Shown here piece after piece: positions 1 through 7,785 of a stretch of 64,000 nucleotides of DNA (the stretch's first letter is position 1; every line of letters begins with the position of its first letter). Below the pieces are notes generated by a model. That model saw nothing but the letters and a program-made list of their open reading frames with translations. It ran no database searches and was not told the origin of the DNA. The DNA is taken from assembly GCF_046546515.1 (NCBI RefSeq), contig NZ_JBKHKJ010000012.1, positions 72,798-136,797 of the forward strand, in the 5' to 3' direction. The position numbers were made by a program, and so were the translations under genes. Source of the DNA: Parasediminibacterium sp046546515 (GTDB taxonomy: Bacteria; Bacteroidota; Bacteroidia; Chitinophagales; Chitinophagaceae).

Positions 1-36
1 GGTTCAAAAAGTCTCCTTCGTCCCAACAATACCCAA

Positions 37-89
37 CCTATATGGGGGAATTTTGGGATGCTCATGGGGGAAATATGCCCCCATATAGG
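37..89. repeat. 12-bp inverted repeat at window start
   Basis: CCTATATGGGGG (37-48) is exactly reverse-complemented by CCCCCATATAGG (78-89), enclosing about 29 bases. No ORF covers it. It lies just upstream of the AT-rich short-word array at 175-290 and may belong to the same intergenic element. It could be a hairpin or the end of a mobile repeat; the sequence alone does not decide. Confidence 0.5.
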
Positions 90-174
90 ATTCCTCTTTT
101 GGACTACTATCGCAACTTTACTAATTTACAGCGATTTATCAATAGACGGACTTTGAAACCTAAAAAAATGATTT

Positions 175-290
175 TTAATACATGATAAATCATCATTGAT
201 ACACGATAAATACATATTGATACACAAAAAATCATCATTAAATCCACAATAAATCACCATTAATTCACTCTAAAATCTTCGCAATAATGA
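175..290. repeat. Degenerate AT-rich array of 10-11 base words
   Basis: About ten imperfect units of the form ATACACGATAA / ATCATCATTAA / ATCCACAATAA follow one another with a period near 10-11 bases. Downstream (about 301-325) comes ATCAATGAGTTACATCAA, which resembles the flank ATCAATGACTTATAAG beside the array at 18.8 kb. No coding potential is visible. Its layout (flank, short-word array, flank) matches the elements at 18.6 and 57.2 kb, but the repeated word differs, so membership of the same family is only suggested. The rest of 1-501 holds no gene I can support. Confidence 0.45.
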
Positions 291-501
291 ACAAAACAAC
301 TGTATATCAATGAGTTACATCAAATAAACAACCTGAAAAATTAAAATTTAAAAAAAAGCCTGAAAAGAACACAAAAGGAAGCCTGCGGTAGGCTTTGGCC
401 TCTCAAAAAGTTTTACTTTCTCATAAACTTTGTGGCTTGACATAGGTCGTTCACAGCTGGGTGTCTTGTCCTAAAATAGGTTTACAGCAAAAAGCTGTAA
501 A

Positions 502-591
502 ATGGACAAAAAGCAATCGCTTATCATTCAGTATTTGTTAGGTGAAATAACCTACAGGGAACTGTCAAAAAAGCATGGTGTAAGCCGTTGA
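502..591 (+). pseudogene. Remnant of a helix-turn-helix transposase N-terminus
   Basis: An ATG opens a 29-codon reading frame ending at TGA 589-591. It reads like the start of an insertion-sequence DNA-binding subunit: a basic start, then a segment with the words QYLLGEITYRELS and KKHGVSR, as in the helix-turn-helix of IS orfA-type transposases. The frame stops abruptly where the family continues. The following bases (about 620-760) can be read as an acidic, Gln-rich peptide in another frame, but I cannot link it to the same protein. Most likely a decayed IS fragment; the family is not identified. Confidence 0.4.
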
Positions 592-785
592 AAAAGTAAG
601 GCACAGCGAAAAGGCACAAAGCCTGTCGTCGTTATGCACGCTGCTTGAGTATAGTATGCAGGCACTGCACCAGTACAACAAAAACAATTGCAAGGAAGTT
701 TTTGAGGAAGAACTGGTCATACAGGAAGTAAAAAAACAAAGGGTGCTAAAAATCCCGGTTCAGACAAAAAACAAAATCTATCCAT

Positions 786-793
786 TACCTTTG
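786..793 (+). promoter_or_regulatory. Candidate -7 box (TACCTTTG) for the pterin genes
   Basis: TACCTTTG matches the Bacteroidota primary-sigma -7 consensus TAnnTTTG and sits 22 bases before the ATG at 816. No clear TTTG -33 box is found at the expected spacing, so this rests on the -7 match and position only. Confidence 0.4.
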
Positions 794-815
794 CACAAAT
801 TTTGAATGAGGCGTA

Positions 816-1226
816 ATGGTGTATTTAACTCGGCTGGAACATTTTAATGCGGCGCACAAGCTTTTTAACCCCAATTGGAGCAAAGAAAAAAACGAGGAAG
901 TTTTTGGGCTTTGCGCCAATGAAAACTGGCATGGGCACAATTTTGATTTATTCGTAACCATTAAAGGTACACCAGACCCCGATACAGGATTCTTGATGGA
1001 TGTAAAGCAGCTAAGCAAACTCATCCAAACTTATGTAATAAAAAAACTAGACCATAAAAACCTCAACTTGGATGTAGATTTCCTAAAAGGTAAAATGTGC
1101 AGCACCGAAAATTTGGCCATGGGCATTTGGAAAGAATTAGCGCCACATATACCGCCTGTTGTTCAATTGCATTGCATCAAACTATACGAAACACCTAGGA
1201 TTTATGTAGAATACTTTGGGGAGTAA
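816..1226 (+). CDS. 6-pyruvoyl-tetrahydropterin synthase / 6-carboxytetrahydropterin synthase family, copy 1
   Basis: 136 aa, the usual length for the PTPS/QueD family. Visible signature: FNAAH with zinc ligand His14, then FGLC with the expected catalytic Cys33, WHGHNF supplying His39 and His41, the acid-base pair Asp79-His80 in LDHKNLN, and a C-terminal Glu in LYETPR. The family converts 7,8-dihydroneopterin triphosphate, the product of FolE, to 6-pyruvoyl- or 6-carboxy-tetrahydropterin. A paralogue and folE follow on the same strand. With no other queuosine genes nearby and folE adjacent, a role in tetrahydropterin cofactor synthesis is at least as likely as queuosine; the sequence does not settle which. 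Cytoplasmic. The ATG at 816 is chosen because the family motif starts nine residues later and a candidate -7 box lies 22 bases upstream. Confidence 0.88.
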   Translation: MVYLTRLEHFNAAHKLFNPNWSKEKNEEVFGLCANENWHGHNFDLFVTIKGTPDPDTGFLMDVKQLSKLIQTYVIKKLDHKNLNLDVDFLKGKMCSTENLAMGIWKELAPHIPPVVQLHCIKLYETPRIYVEYFGE

Positions 1227-1597
1227 AAATGGTCTTATATCCATTCGCTTCAATAAAATCATGCAAAATCATACAAATCATCGAAAATCAAAGGTTCAGA
1301 CATTTTTTTATTCCAACATTCAACAAATAGAAACTTTGTGCGTTATTATATAGTGCATACTTTTGGATAAGTATTTGGGATACAGGTAAATTGGTTTGTT
1401 ATTAGTACCGATAACCTAATAAATTAGTTGCTGATTATTTGTCTTTTTTCTTCTGGCCACTTGGTAAACACACTTTTTACACAGTGCCGGGCAGTTAGCA
1501 ATAGTATGTTCCTTTCGTTTTTTACATTATTGTGCAGTGTGGCATTATGCCGTCCTTGGCCCATATGTGGGGTTAAGGTAAATTTTAACCTTGGTAC
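1227..1597. other. Intergenic region between the two PTPS genes, with ATCAT short words
   Basis: No gene is supported here. Bases 1251-1297 contain a run of related words (AAAATCATGC, AAAATCATAC, AAATCATCG, AAAATCAAAG) spaced about 10-11 bases apart and followed by GGTTCAGAC; similar ATCATT words recur at 13381-13420 upstream of crtB. Just before the second PTPS gene an inverted repeat GGTTAA/TTAACC surrounds the sequence 1571-1590. A long leader or a promoter for the downstream gene is possible but not identified. Confidence 0.4.
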
Positions 1598-2008
1598 ATG
1601 AAAGTAGCGGTTTATAGGAAAGAACATTTTAATGCGGCGCACAGGCTGAACAATGCTGGTTTGAGCGAAGCAGAAAACCAGTTGCTGTTTGGCAAATGCA
1701 ACAACAAAAATTACCACGGCCACAATTACGAATTAATTGTACAAGTAATAGGCATGCCCGACCCTAATACTGGCTATGTGATGGACATGAAAATACTCAG
1801 CGACATTATTAAAGAACAGGTTTTGGATAGGTTCGACCATAAAAACCTAAACTTAGACGTTCCTGAATTTGAAACACTAAACCCCACGGCTGAAAATATT
1901 GTAATAGTTATTTACAACTTGCTTAGGCCAACAATTGATAACAAATTAGACTTGAAAATAAGGCTTTATGAAACAGAACGAAATTTTGTCGAATATCCAT
2001 TTGAATGA
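1598..2008 (+). CDS. 6-pyruvoyl-tetrahydropterin synthase family, copy 2 (eukaryote-like sequence)
   Basis: 136 aa, same length and same residues as copy 1: His15 in FNAAHRL, Cys34 in FGKCNN, His40 and His42 in YHGHNY, an LDHKNLN-equivalent reading FDHKNLNLDVPEF, and LYETERN near the end. The stretch GKCNN..YHGHNYE and the words DPNTGYVMD, HKNLNLDVP and PTAENI closely follow the animal PTPS pattern as I recall it, more so than copy 1. Known family role: second step from GTP towards tetrahydrobiopterin-type cofactors. The gene runs into folE with a 41-base overlap, suggesting one transcript. The two copies have clearly diverged, so they may supply different pterins or form a hetero-oligomer; that is inference. 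Confidence 0.88.
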   Translation: MKVAVYRKEHFNAAHRLNNAGLSEAENQLLFGKCNNKNYHGHNYELIVQVIGMPDPNTGYVMDMKILSDIIKEQVLDRFDHKNLNLDVPEFETLNPTAENIVIVIYNLLRPTIDNKLDLKIRLYETERNFVEYPFE

Positions 2009-2690
2009 AGACAACAAATTGGTAATCAGCGACATGATGATTGATGAAATGGGCGACAACCATCTATTAACCTCGGTAGATACACCATTGCGGGAAGACG
2101 CTTTTGAACTAAGCGACGAAGAAAAAATAGCAACAATAGAAAAGCATTTCCGTGCCATCATGGATGCGCTAGGCTTGGATTTAACAGATGATAGCCTGAA
2201 AGGTACGCCCCGCCGTGTGGCTAAAATGTATGTGAAAGAAATATTCCAGGGGCTAAACCCTGCCAACATGCCCAAGATGGCTTTGTTCGAGAACAAGTAC
2301 AAGTACAATGAGATGCTGGTAGAAAAAAATATTTCTTTCTATAGCAACTGCGAGCATCACTTTGTGCCAATCATGGGCAAAGCGCATGTGGCTTATATTA
2401 GCAATGGCAAGGTTATTGGCCTTAGCAAGCTAAACCGCTTGGTAGAATATTTTGCCAAACGCCCACAAGTTCAGGAAAGGCTTACCATGCAGATAGGCAA
2501 GAAATTACAGGAAGTATTGGGTACAGACGATGTGGCCGTAATGATAGATGCCAAGCATCTTTGTGTTTCCAGTAGGGGGGTAAAAGACGACACCAGCAGC
2601 ACTATTACCGCTTTTTACAGTGGTGCGTTTAAAGAAGAAAGCAGGAAGGCAGAATTTTTGAAATACTTGGAGTTGACTACTGCTTTTTAA
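1968..2690 (+). CDS. folE: GTP cyclohydrolase I
   Basis: 240 aa. Catalyses GTP to 7,8-dihydroneopterin triphosphate, the entry to folate and tetrahydropterin synthesis. Visible signature: DLTDDSLKGTPRRVAKMY, the zinc site in YSNCEHHFVP (Cys about residue 127 with the following His), GLSKLNRLVEYFAKRPQVQERL, and the second zinc Cys in AKHLCVSSRGV near the end. The first ATG at 1968 lies inside the previous gene (41-base overlap); an in-frame ATG at 2034 would remove the overlap and still leave all conserved regions, so the true start is uncertain. Downstream of the two PTPS genes it forms a compact pterin operon, and a strong hairpin terminator follows. Confidence 0.95.
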   Translation: MKQNEILSNIHLNEDNKLVISDMMIDEMGDNHLLTSVDTPLREDAFELSDEEKIATIEKHFRAIMDALGLDLTDDSLKGTPRRVAKMYVKEIFQGLNPANMPKMALFENKYKYNEMLVEKNISFYSNCEHHFVPIMGKAHVAYISNGKVIGLSKLNRLVEYFAKRPQVQERLTMQIGKKLQEVLGTDDVAVMIDAKHLCVSSRGVKDDTSSTITAFYSGAFKEESRKAEFLKYLELTTAF

Positions 2691-2708
2691 GGCAGGCTTT
2701 GTAAATAA

Positions 2709-2750
2709 TAAAAATGCCAGCATAGAGACTTTCGATGCTGGCATTTTTTA
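2709..2750. terminator. Bidirectional terminator between folE and the aldo/keto reductase
   Basis: AAAATGCCAGCAT and ATGCTGGCATTTTT form a 13-bp stem with A/T tails on both sides, placed between the convergent gene ends at 2690 (+) and 2765 (-). It can serve both strands. Confidence 0.85.
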
Positions 2751-2764
2751 TTTTAGGCAAATAT

Positions 2765-3787
2765 TTATCTTGTCCTGTCAGATGCTTGCCTTTCTACCAT
2801 CCAACCAGGGTATTCTTTCGGCAATGCACTCATTGCATCTATTTTTTCAAGCTCTTCAGCAGAAAGTATTATATCTATAGATTTAAGGTTATCCTTCAAC
2901 TGGTTTATGTTCTTAGCACCAATTATAGTGCTAGTGATGCCCGGTTGCTGTCGTACCCATGCCAAAGAAACTTGTGCTACGGATACATTGTGTTGCTTAG
3001 CTATCTCAGCAAGCACATCAATAATATCGTAGGTCTTTGCTTTGTTTATTGGGGGAAAATCAAAATTGTCCCTGCGGGAATCACCAGCTTTTTCTGTGGT
3101 TCGGGTGAATTTACCTGATAAGAAGCCCCCAGCCAATGGGCTCCATGGCATGATGCCCAAATTTTGGTCTTGTGCCAATGGAACAATTTCCCTTTCAATA
3201 TCCCTGCCCGCTAATGAATAAAAATATTGAAGGCCAATAAACTTGTGCCACCCATTTTTTTCTGCAATACCCAATGCTTTCATCACCATCCAAGCTGGCC
3301 AATTGCAAACGGCTATATAGCGCACTTTGCCACTTAGCACCAAATCATTTAAAGCACGCATGGTTTCCTCAATGGGCGTCCTTAAATCTACCCCGTGTAC
3401 ATAGAATATATCTACATGGTTCATCTGCAAACGGGTCAAACTATCATCTATAGAATTAAAAATATGATAGCGTGATAACCCTGCACTATTGGGGCTTTCA
3501 TCCATTTTGCCCCGCACTTTCGTGGCAATTACTAAATCGTTCCTGTTGAGGCCAAGGTCTTTTATAGATTGCCCTAGCAGTTTTTCCGATTCCCCAAAAG
3601 AGTAAACATTGGCAGTGTCAATAAAATTAATGCCAGCATCTACCGCTGTTTTTATCAGTTGGTTTACTTCATCCAGTTGCACTTTGCCAATACCTTCCCA
3701 AATGCCACCTTTGCCTGCAAAAGTCATGGTGCCAAAGCAAATTTCAGACACTAACAGCCCAGTATTGCCTAAATAATTGTATTTCAT
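2765..3787 (-). CDS. Aldo/keto reductase
   Basis: 340 aa, full length for the potassium-channel-beta-like/YhdN branch of NADP(H)-dependent aldo/keto reductases. Visible: N-terminal YLGNTGLLVSEICFGTMTF, the catalytic tetrad region DTANVYSFGESEKLLG (Asp and Tyr), IATKVRGKM (Lys), YVHGVD (His), and a C-terminal cofactor-binding stretch STIIGAKNINQLKDN. Substrate is not deducible. The gene stands alone between a shared terminator and a palindromic intergenic repeat. Confidence 0.92.
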   Translation of the reverse strand: MKYNYLGNTGLLVSEICFGTMTFAGKGGIWEGIGKVQLDEVNQLIKTAVDAGINFIDTANVYSFGESEKLLGQSIKDLGLNRNDLVIATKVRGKMDESPNSAGLSRYHIFNSIDDSLTRLQMNHVDIFYVHGVDLRTPIEETMRALNDLVLSGKVRYIAVCNWPAWMVMKALGIAEKNGWHKFIGLQYFYSLAGRDIEREIVPLAQDQNLGIMPWSPLAGGFLSGKFTRTTEKAGDSRRDNFDFPPINKAKTYDIIDVLAEIAKQHNVSVAQVSLAWVRQQPGITSTIIGAKNINQLKDNLKSIDIILSAEELEKIDAMSALPKEYPGWMVERQASDRTR

Positions 3788-3837
3788 GGTTGTTGTATTT
3801 ATTAGGAAAGTTAAGTTGGAATTATAAATTTATGACT

Positions 3838-4070
3838 TATAAATTATAAGTTGAACCCGGATCTTGCAGTTGACTTCGTTATGAAAGGCTTAAATGCAAT
3901 AAAGACAAGTATTTGAGCCGAATTTTTGGTCGAAAACATAGTGTACTATGGCAAGGCCAAAAACTCAAGCAAATGCTTGTGTTTGAAGTAGTTGGGGCTT
4001 GCAATAGATTTCAACTGCAAAATCCGAGTTGAAATGAATTTCAACCCCTAACTCATAATTTATAATTCAT
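3838..4070. repeat. Nested-palindrome intergenic element (MITE-like)
   Basis: Three nested pairs of arms can be folded. Outer arms TTATAAATTATAAG / CATAATTTATAA; middle arms TTGAACCCGGATCTTGCAG (from 3851) against CTGCAAAATCCGAGTTGAA (to 4033); inner arms ACAAGTATTTGAG (3905) against CTCAAGCAAATGCTTGT (to 3980). The region has no ORF and lies between two minus-strand genes. The outer word GATYTTGCAGTT also occurs alone at 7747-7758 and a related AACCCAGATTTTGCAG at 55133-55148, as expected for a dispersed repeat family. Confidence 0.55.
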
Positions 4071-4076
4071 AACTCC

Positions 4077-5066
4077 CTAAAATCCCCATTTCACCAAAGT
4101 AGCACCCCAGGTAAACCCGCCACCAAAGGCAGCTAGTACAATGGTGTCGCCTTTTTTTAGTTGGTCTTGCCAGTCCCACAGGCAAAGTGGTATAGTGCCA
4201 GCAGTAGTATTGCCATATCGGCTAATGTTAATCATTACTTTTTCTATTGGCATACCCATGCGTTTTGCAGTAGCATCTATAATACGCAGGTTTGCCTGAT
4301 GCGGCACCAGCCATGCAATATCGTCTCCTGTTAGGTTATTGCGTTCCAGTAATTCTGCACTTACATCTGCCATGCCTTTTACAGCAAACTTGAATACTGA
4401 TTTGCCTTCCTGATATATAAAATGGTCTTTTGCCAATACTGTTTCCACAGAAGCTGGCCTTAAAGAGCCACCCCCTTTTATATGTAAAAAATCCTTACCA
4501 GTACCATCGCTTTTTAGCAAGCTGTCCTGTACACCGTACCCTTCCATATTTGGTTCTAGTAAAACGGCTGCGGCGCCATCACCAAAAATAATGCAGTTGT
4601 TGCGTTCGGTATAGTCTAGTATGCTCGACATTTTGTCTGCACCAATTACAATTACTTTTTTGTATCGCCCGCTTTCTATATAAGCAGCCCCAGTAGTAAG
4701 CGCAAACAAAAAGCCACTACAGGCAGCACTTAAATCGTAGCCAAAAGCGTTAATTGCTCCTACTTTGTCAGAAACAATATTAGCCGTGGAAGGAAAAAAC
4801 ATATCTGGCGTTACGGTTGCACAGATAATGCAGTCTATCTCCTTGGGGTCAAGGTTTTTTTTGCGCAAAATTTCCAATACTGCCGGCACAGCCAAGTCGC
4901 TAGTGGCAGTACCTGGTTCTTTCATAATCCTCCTTTCCGAAATACCCGTCCTTGTCCTTATCCACTCATCGCTGGTATCCACCATTTTTTCCAAATCAAA
5001 ATTGGTAAGCCTTGTTTCGGGGACATACCCACCAACAGCGGTAATAGCAGCAGTTATTTTACTCAT
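4077..5066 (-). CDS. fabH: 3-oxoacyl-ACP synthase III (KAS III)
   Basis: 329 aa, typical length. Starts type II fatty-acid synthesis by condensing acetyl-CoA (or a branched starter) with malonyl-ACP in the cytoplasm. The triad is visible: Cys in DLSAACSGFLFAL (about residue 114), His in VPHQANLRI (about 256) and Asn in RYGNTTAGTIPL (about 286); also TSDEWIRTRTGISERR near the N-terminus and the C-terminal AAFGGGFTWGA. A good Bacteroidota promoter lies upstream. No other fab genes are adjacent, so it may be an additional KAS III copy with its own role. Confidence 0.95.
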   Translation of the reverse strand: MSKITAAITAVGGYVPETRLTNFDLEKMVDTSDEWIRTRTGISERRIMKEPGTATSDLAVPAVLEILRKKNLDPKEIDCIICATVTPDMFFPSTANIVSDKVGAINAFGYDLSAACSGFLFALTTGAAYIESGRYKKVIVIGADKMSSILDYTERNNCIIFGDGAAAVLLEPNMEGYGVQDSLLKSDGTGKDFLHIKGGGSLRPASVETVLAKDHFIYQEGKSVFKFAVKGMADVSAELLERNNLTGDDIAWLVPHQANLRIIDATAKRMGMPIEKVMINISRYGNTTAGTIPLCLWDWQDQLKKGDTIVLAAFGGGFTWGATLVKWGF

Positions 5067-5096
5067 CTATTCTTCTATATTTAATTGTAAGGGCTG

Positions 5097-5129
5097 CAAA
5101 AGTAAAAGTTTTACCACAAAGCCAACAAA
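5097..5129 (-). promoter_or_regulatory. Bacteroidota-type promoter of fabH
   Basis: On the minus strand, TACTTTTG (5104 down to 5097) fits the -7 consensus TAnnTTTG, and TTTG (5129 down to 5126) fits the -33 box, with 21 bases between them. The fabH ATG begins about 30 bases downstream. Confidence 0.6.
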
Positions 5130-5170
5130 GCGTTAACAAATGGTTGGGTATTTTTTAGGATAGTACAATA

Positions 5171-5280
5171 GCCACAAAGGCACTAAAACACAAAGAGGCA
5201 CAAAGATTTAATGAACTAAAAAGAAACTAATCCTTTTATCTTTTTTTCTTAGTGCTACTTCGAGCTTTTGTGCCTTTGTG
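5171..5280. repeat. Long imperfect inverted repeat of CACAAAGGCAC words
   Basis: GCCACAAAGGCACTAAAACAC at the left and words such as TTAGTGCTACTT and TTTTGTGCCTTTGTG at the right are loosely reverse-complementary across about 40 bases. The same vocabulary recurs in many intergenic regions of this window (for example 10364-10597, 18553-18590, 19220-19262, 33740-33770, 47870-47890, 51387-51415). It has no ORF. It may act as a hairpin between fabH and the glutathione peroxidase gene. Confidence 0.4.
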
Positions 5281-5308
5281 AATATTTTAAGTATAAATAG
5301 CAATATTT

Positions 5309-5842
5309 CTATTTCAAATATTTTGCTATTTCTTCGCTGTCTGGTGTTACTTTACTTGGGAAATAAGCTATCATTTTGCCATTTTCATCTAGTAAGAACT
5401 TATTAAAATTCCAAGCAATAGTAGCATCCAATACCCCGTTTTCTTCTTTTGTGGTCAACCATTTGTAAATAGGTGCCATGTCATCGCCTTTCACGCTTAT
5501 TTTACTAGCCATTGGGAAAGTTACGCCAAATCTTGCCTTGCAAAATTCTACAATTTCACTATCAGTTCCAGGTTCTTGGCTGCCAAAATTGTTGGCGGGG
5601 AAGCCTACAATTACTAGTTTTTCTTTGTTAGCCTCATACAATTTTTCCAAGGCATCGTATTGCTTTGTAAAGCCACATTTGGAGGCCACATTTACTACCA
5701 AGATTTTCTTGCCTTTAAATTTTGCAAAATCTATAGTGCCGCCATCAATGCTTTTTACTTTAAAAGCGTGTATGGTATGGCTTGGGCGGAGCGTGAAAGC
5801 GCTAAGCAGCGCAACACTCAGTACTGTAAATAAATATTTCAT
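5309..5842 (-). CDS. Glutathione peroxidase-family thiol peroxidase, exported
   Basis: 177 aa with a signal-like N-terminus (MKYLFTVLSVALLSAFT), so probably periplasmic. The catalytic set of the Cys-type family is visible: Cys56 in NVASKCGFT, Gln in NNFGSQEPGT and Trp in AWNFNKFLL. These enzymes reduce hydroperoxides, in bacteria usually with thioredoxin rather than glutathione. The active residue is cysteine, not selenocysteine. Single gene, divergent from the oxidoreductase at 5967. Confidence 0.92.
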   Translation of the reverse strand: MKYLFTVLSVALLSAFTLRPSHTIHAFKVKSIDGGTIDFAKFKGKKILVVNVASKCGFTKQYDALEKLYEANKEKLVIVGFPANNFGSQEPGTDSEIVEFCKARFGVTFPMASKISVKGDDMAPIYKWLTTKEENGVLDATIAWNFNKFLLDENGKMIAYFPSKVTPDSEEIAKYLK

Positions 5843-5966
5843 TTTTTTGTTTTTTTACAATAACAAATATGGCACAATAAAGTTGAAAAGTGTGGCTATT
5901 AGCAATATTTTAAATTTTGAATACTAAATTTGTTAAAGCAGGCCTATATTTATTAAAATTTTATTC

Positions 5967-7019
5967 ATGAGCCATCTAATACCTATTAAAACTGCCTTAT
6001 GTTCTTTTGGTATGTCCGGCAAAGTATTCCATGCACCTTTTTTGTCGGTCAACAATGCGTTTACACTGCATGGTGCCTGGGAGCGGAGCAACAAATTTAT
6101 TCAGGAACAGTATGAAAGTGCTATTTCATACGATTCGTACGAGGAGCTGCTTGCCGACCAAGAAGTAGAGCTAGTAATTATAAACACACCCAATGTAACG
6201 CATTACGAATTTGCAAAAAAAGCATTGCTGGCAGGCAAGCATGTGGTTATTGAAAAACCTTTTACCGTGTCAGCAGTAGAGGGGGAAGCGCTTATTCAAA
6301 TTGCCCATGCCCAAAAGAAAAAGCTATCAGGCTATCAAAACAGAAGGTATGATAGTGATTTTTTGACTGTGAAGCATGTGCTTCAAAAAAAATTACTAGG
6401 CGATATAGTAGAAGCAGAGCTGCATTTTGACCGTTTCATGGAAGTGCTAAGCTATAAAGCGCACAAAGAAAAACCCGAGAAAGGCACTGGTTTGGTATAT
6501 GACCTTGGCTCGCACTTGATAGACCAAGCACTGCAATTGTTTGGTTACCCCACCGCTGTATTTGCAGATATCTCCATTATGCGTACTATCAGCAAGGTAG
6601 ATGACTATTTCGAGATTTTGTTGTATTACCCAAGCCTAAGGGTAAGGGTGCGCTCCACGCTTGTGGCAAGGGAACCAAGCATGGGCTATACCATTCACGG
6701 CAGCAAAGGAAGTTTTGTAAAACCGAAAACCAATGTGCAGGAAGAAGCACTGCTGGCGGGCATTTTGCCCTTGGGGCAAGACTGGGGCAAGGAGCATGTC
6801 ATTAGCCAAGGGCTGCTGCACACTGAAAAAAATGGGGAAATAATAAAAGAGAAAATAGATTCCTTGCAAGGCAACTATATGGATTACTTCGATGGTATAT
6901 ACCACGCTATACGCAAAGGTGGCGATGTGCCTGTGCTGCCGGAAGACAGCGTAAACGCAATCCGCATTATTGAAGCTGCTTTTGAAAGCAGCATTACAGG
7001 GTGCGTGGTGAAGTTATAA
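5967..7019 (+). CDS. Gfo/Idh/MocA-family NAD(P)-dependent oxidoreductase
   Basis: 350 aa. N-terminal Rossmann segment begins LCSFGMSGKVFHAPFL, followed by NTPNVTHYEFAKKALLAGKHVVIEKPFT with the family's catalytic Lys in EKPFT; the C-terminal substrate domain carries VYDLGSHLIDQALQLFG. The GKVFHAPF start is typical of the scyllo-inositol dehydrogenase (YdgJ/IolW-like) branch, but the exact sugar or cyclitol cannot be read from sequence. Cytoplasmic. The next gene begins only 17 bases later and is probably co-transcribed. Confidence 0.9.
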   Translation: MSHLIPIKTALCSFGMSGKVFHAPFLSVNNAFTLHGAWERSNKFIQEQYESAISYDSYEELLADQEVELVIINTPNVTHYEFAKKALLAGKHVVIEKPFTVSAVEGEALIQIAHAQKKKLSGYQNRRYDSDFLTVKHVLQKKLLGDIVEAELHFDRFMEVLSYKAHKEKPEKGTGLVYDLGSHLIDQALQLFGYPTAVFADISIMRTISKVDDYFEILLYYPSLRVRVRSTLVAREPSMGYTIHGSKGSFVKPKTNVQEEALLAGILPLGQDWGKEHVISQGLLHTEKNGEIIKEKIDSLQGNYMDYFDGIYHAIRKGGDVPVLPEDSVNAIRIIEAAFESSITGCVVKL

Positions 7020-7036
7020 TTGAAAAATCAAAAAAT

Positions 7037-7726
7037 ATGCAACTGAAAAGCATTTTACTGCTAGTGTTAATGATACTTTTACACTTTGCTTATGGGCAAA
7101 GCGATAGTGCCAATGTTCTACATACCAACTCATTAAATAGAGGGTTTTATAAAAGCTATGAAGAATATGTGAACAATACACCTTCTGTAACAAGGAGTTT
7201 CAAAACTATATTGCTACAAACCAGCAAAACGGATACAACCATTATTGGTGCTGATTTTGAACTGACAGATTCTTTGCACAGGGTTGGGCATGTATGGGGT
7301 TTTTGCGATGGCAGCAGTGTATACATAAACTATAATGAGGGTATTGCAACCCGGTATTGGAAATTGGGCTGCATTGGACCTTACCCATTTTTTAATATGA
7401 AATTTAAAGAAATGATTGGGCTTGGTTTTGGGGTAGTAGGCTTGGCAACAAGAGTTGCATCGCTTTCGATGCCGGCGGAATATAAATTAATGATTGTCAC
7501 TGATAAAGGCAAGTGCAAGGAGCCGAGCATCTCACGAATGAGGGATGTATTGGCAAAGCAGCCTGATCTTTTAAAATATTTCAGGGAAAAAACAGACAAG
7601 TATGACAAGTTCGTAGATTCCCGGACTACGCCACATTCTTACTATGAGCAGGCAGAAACTGAAACAAACAAAGCCACTATAGCATGCTTGCTAAAACTAA
7701 ATGAGCGCTTAAAAAACAAAGAATAG
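7037..7726 (+). CDS. Exported protein of unknown function
   Basis: 229 aa from the ATG at 7037. An in-frame GTG at 7001 would give 241 aa but overlaps the previous gene and places 12 polar residues before the signal peptide, so 7037 is preferred. MQLKSILLLVLMILLHFAYGQ is a clear signal peptide, predicting periplasmic or surface location. A glycine-rich stretch KEMIGLGFGVVGLATR around residue 130 is hydrophobic. I do not recognise a family; the word FCDGSSVYINY is the most structured motif. Probably in one transcript with the oxidoreductase. Confidence 0.7.
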   Translation: MQLKSILLLVLMILLHFAYGQSDSANVLHTNSLNRGFYKSYEEYVNNTPSVTRSFKTILLQTSKTDTTIIGADFELTDSLHRVGHVWGFCDGSSVYINYNEGIATRYWKLGCIGPYPFFNMKFKEMIGLGFGVVGLATRVASLSMPAEYKLMIVTDKGKCKEPSISRMRDVLAKQPDLLKYFREKTDKYDKFVDSRTTPHSYYEQAETETNKATIACLLKLNERLKNKE

Positions 7727-7785
7727 GCACGAAGCAATTTAATCTAGATTTTGCAGTTAAAATCACTTCGTACCTTATCATTTAC

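Noticed and set aside
591..780. Continuation of the transposase remnant through 780
   Set aside because: A frame exists but its sequence could not be tied to a transposase, and it enters the promoter of the next gene.
1968..2033. Certain start of folE at 1968
   Set aside because: The 41-base overlap and a second ATG at 2034 make this start uncertain, so it is reported but not relied on.
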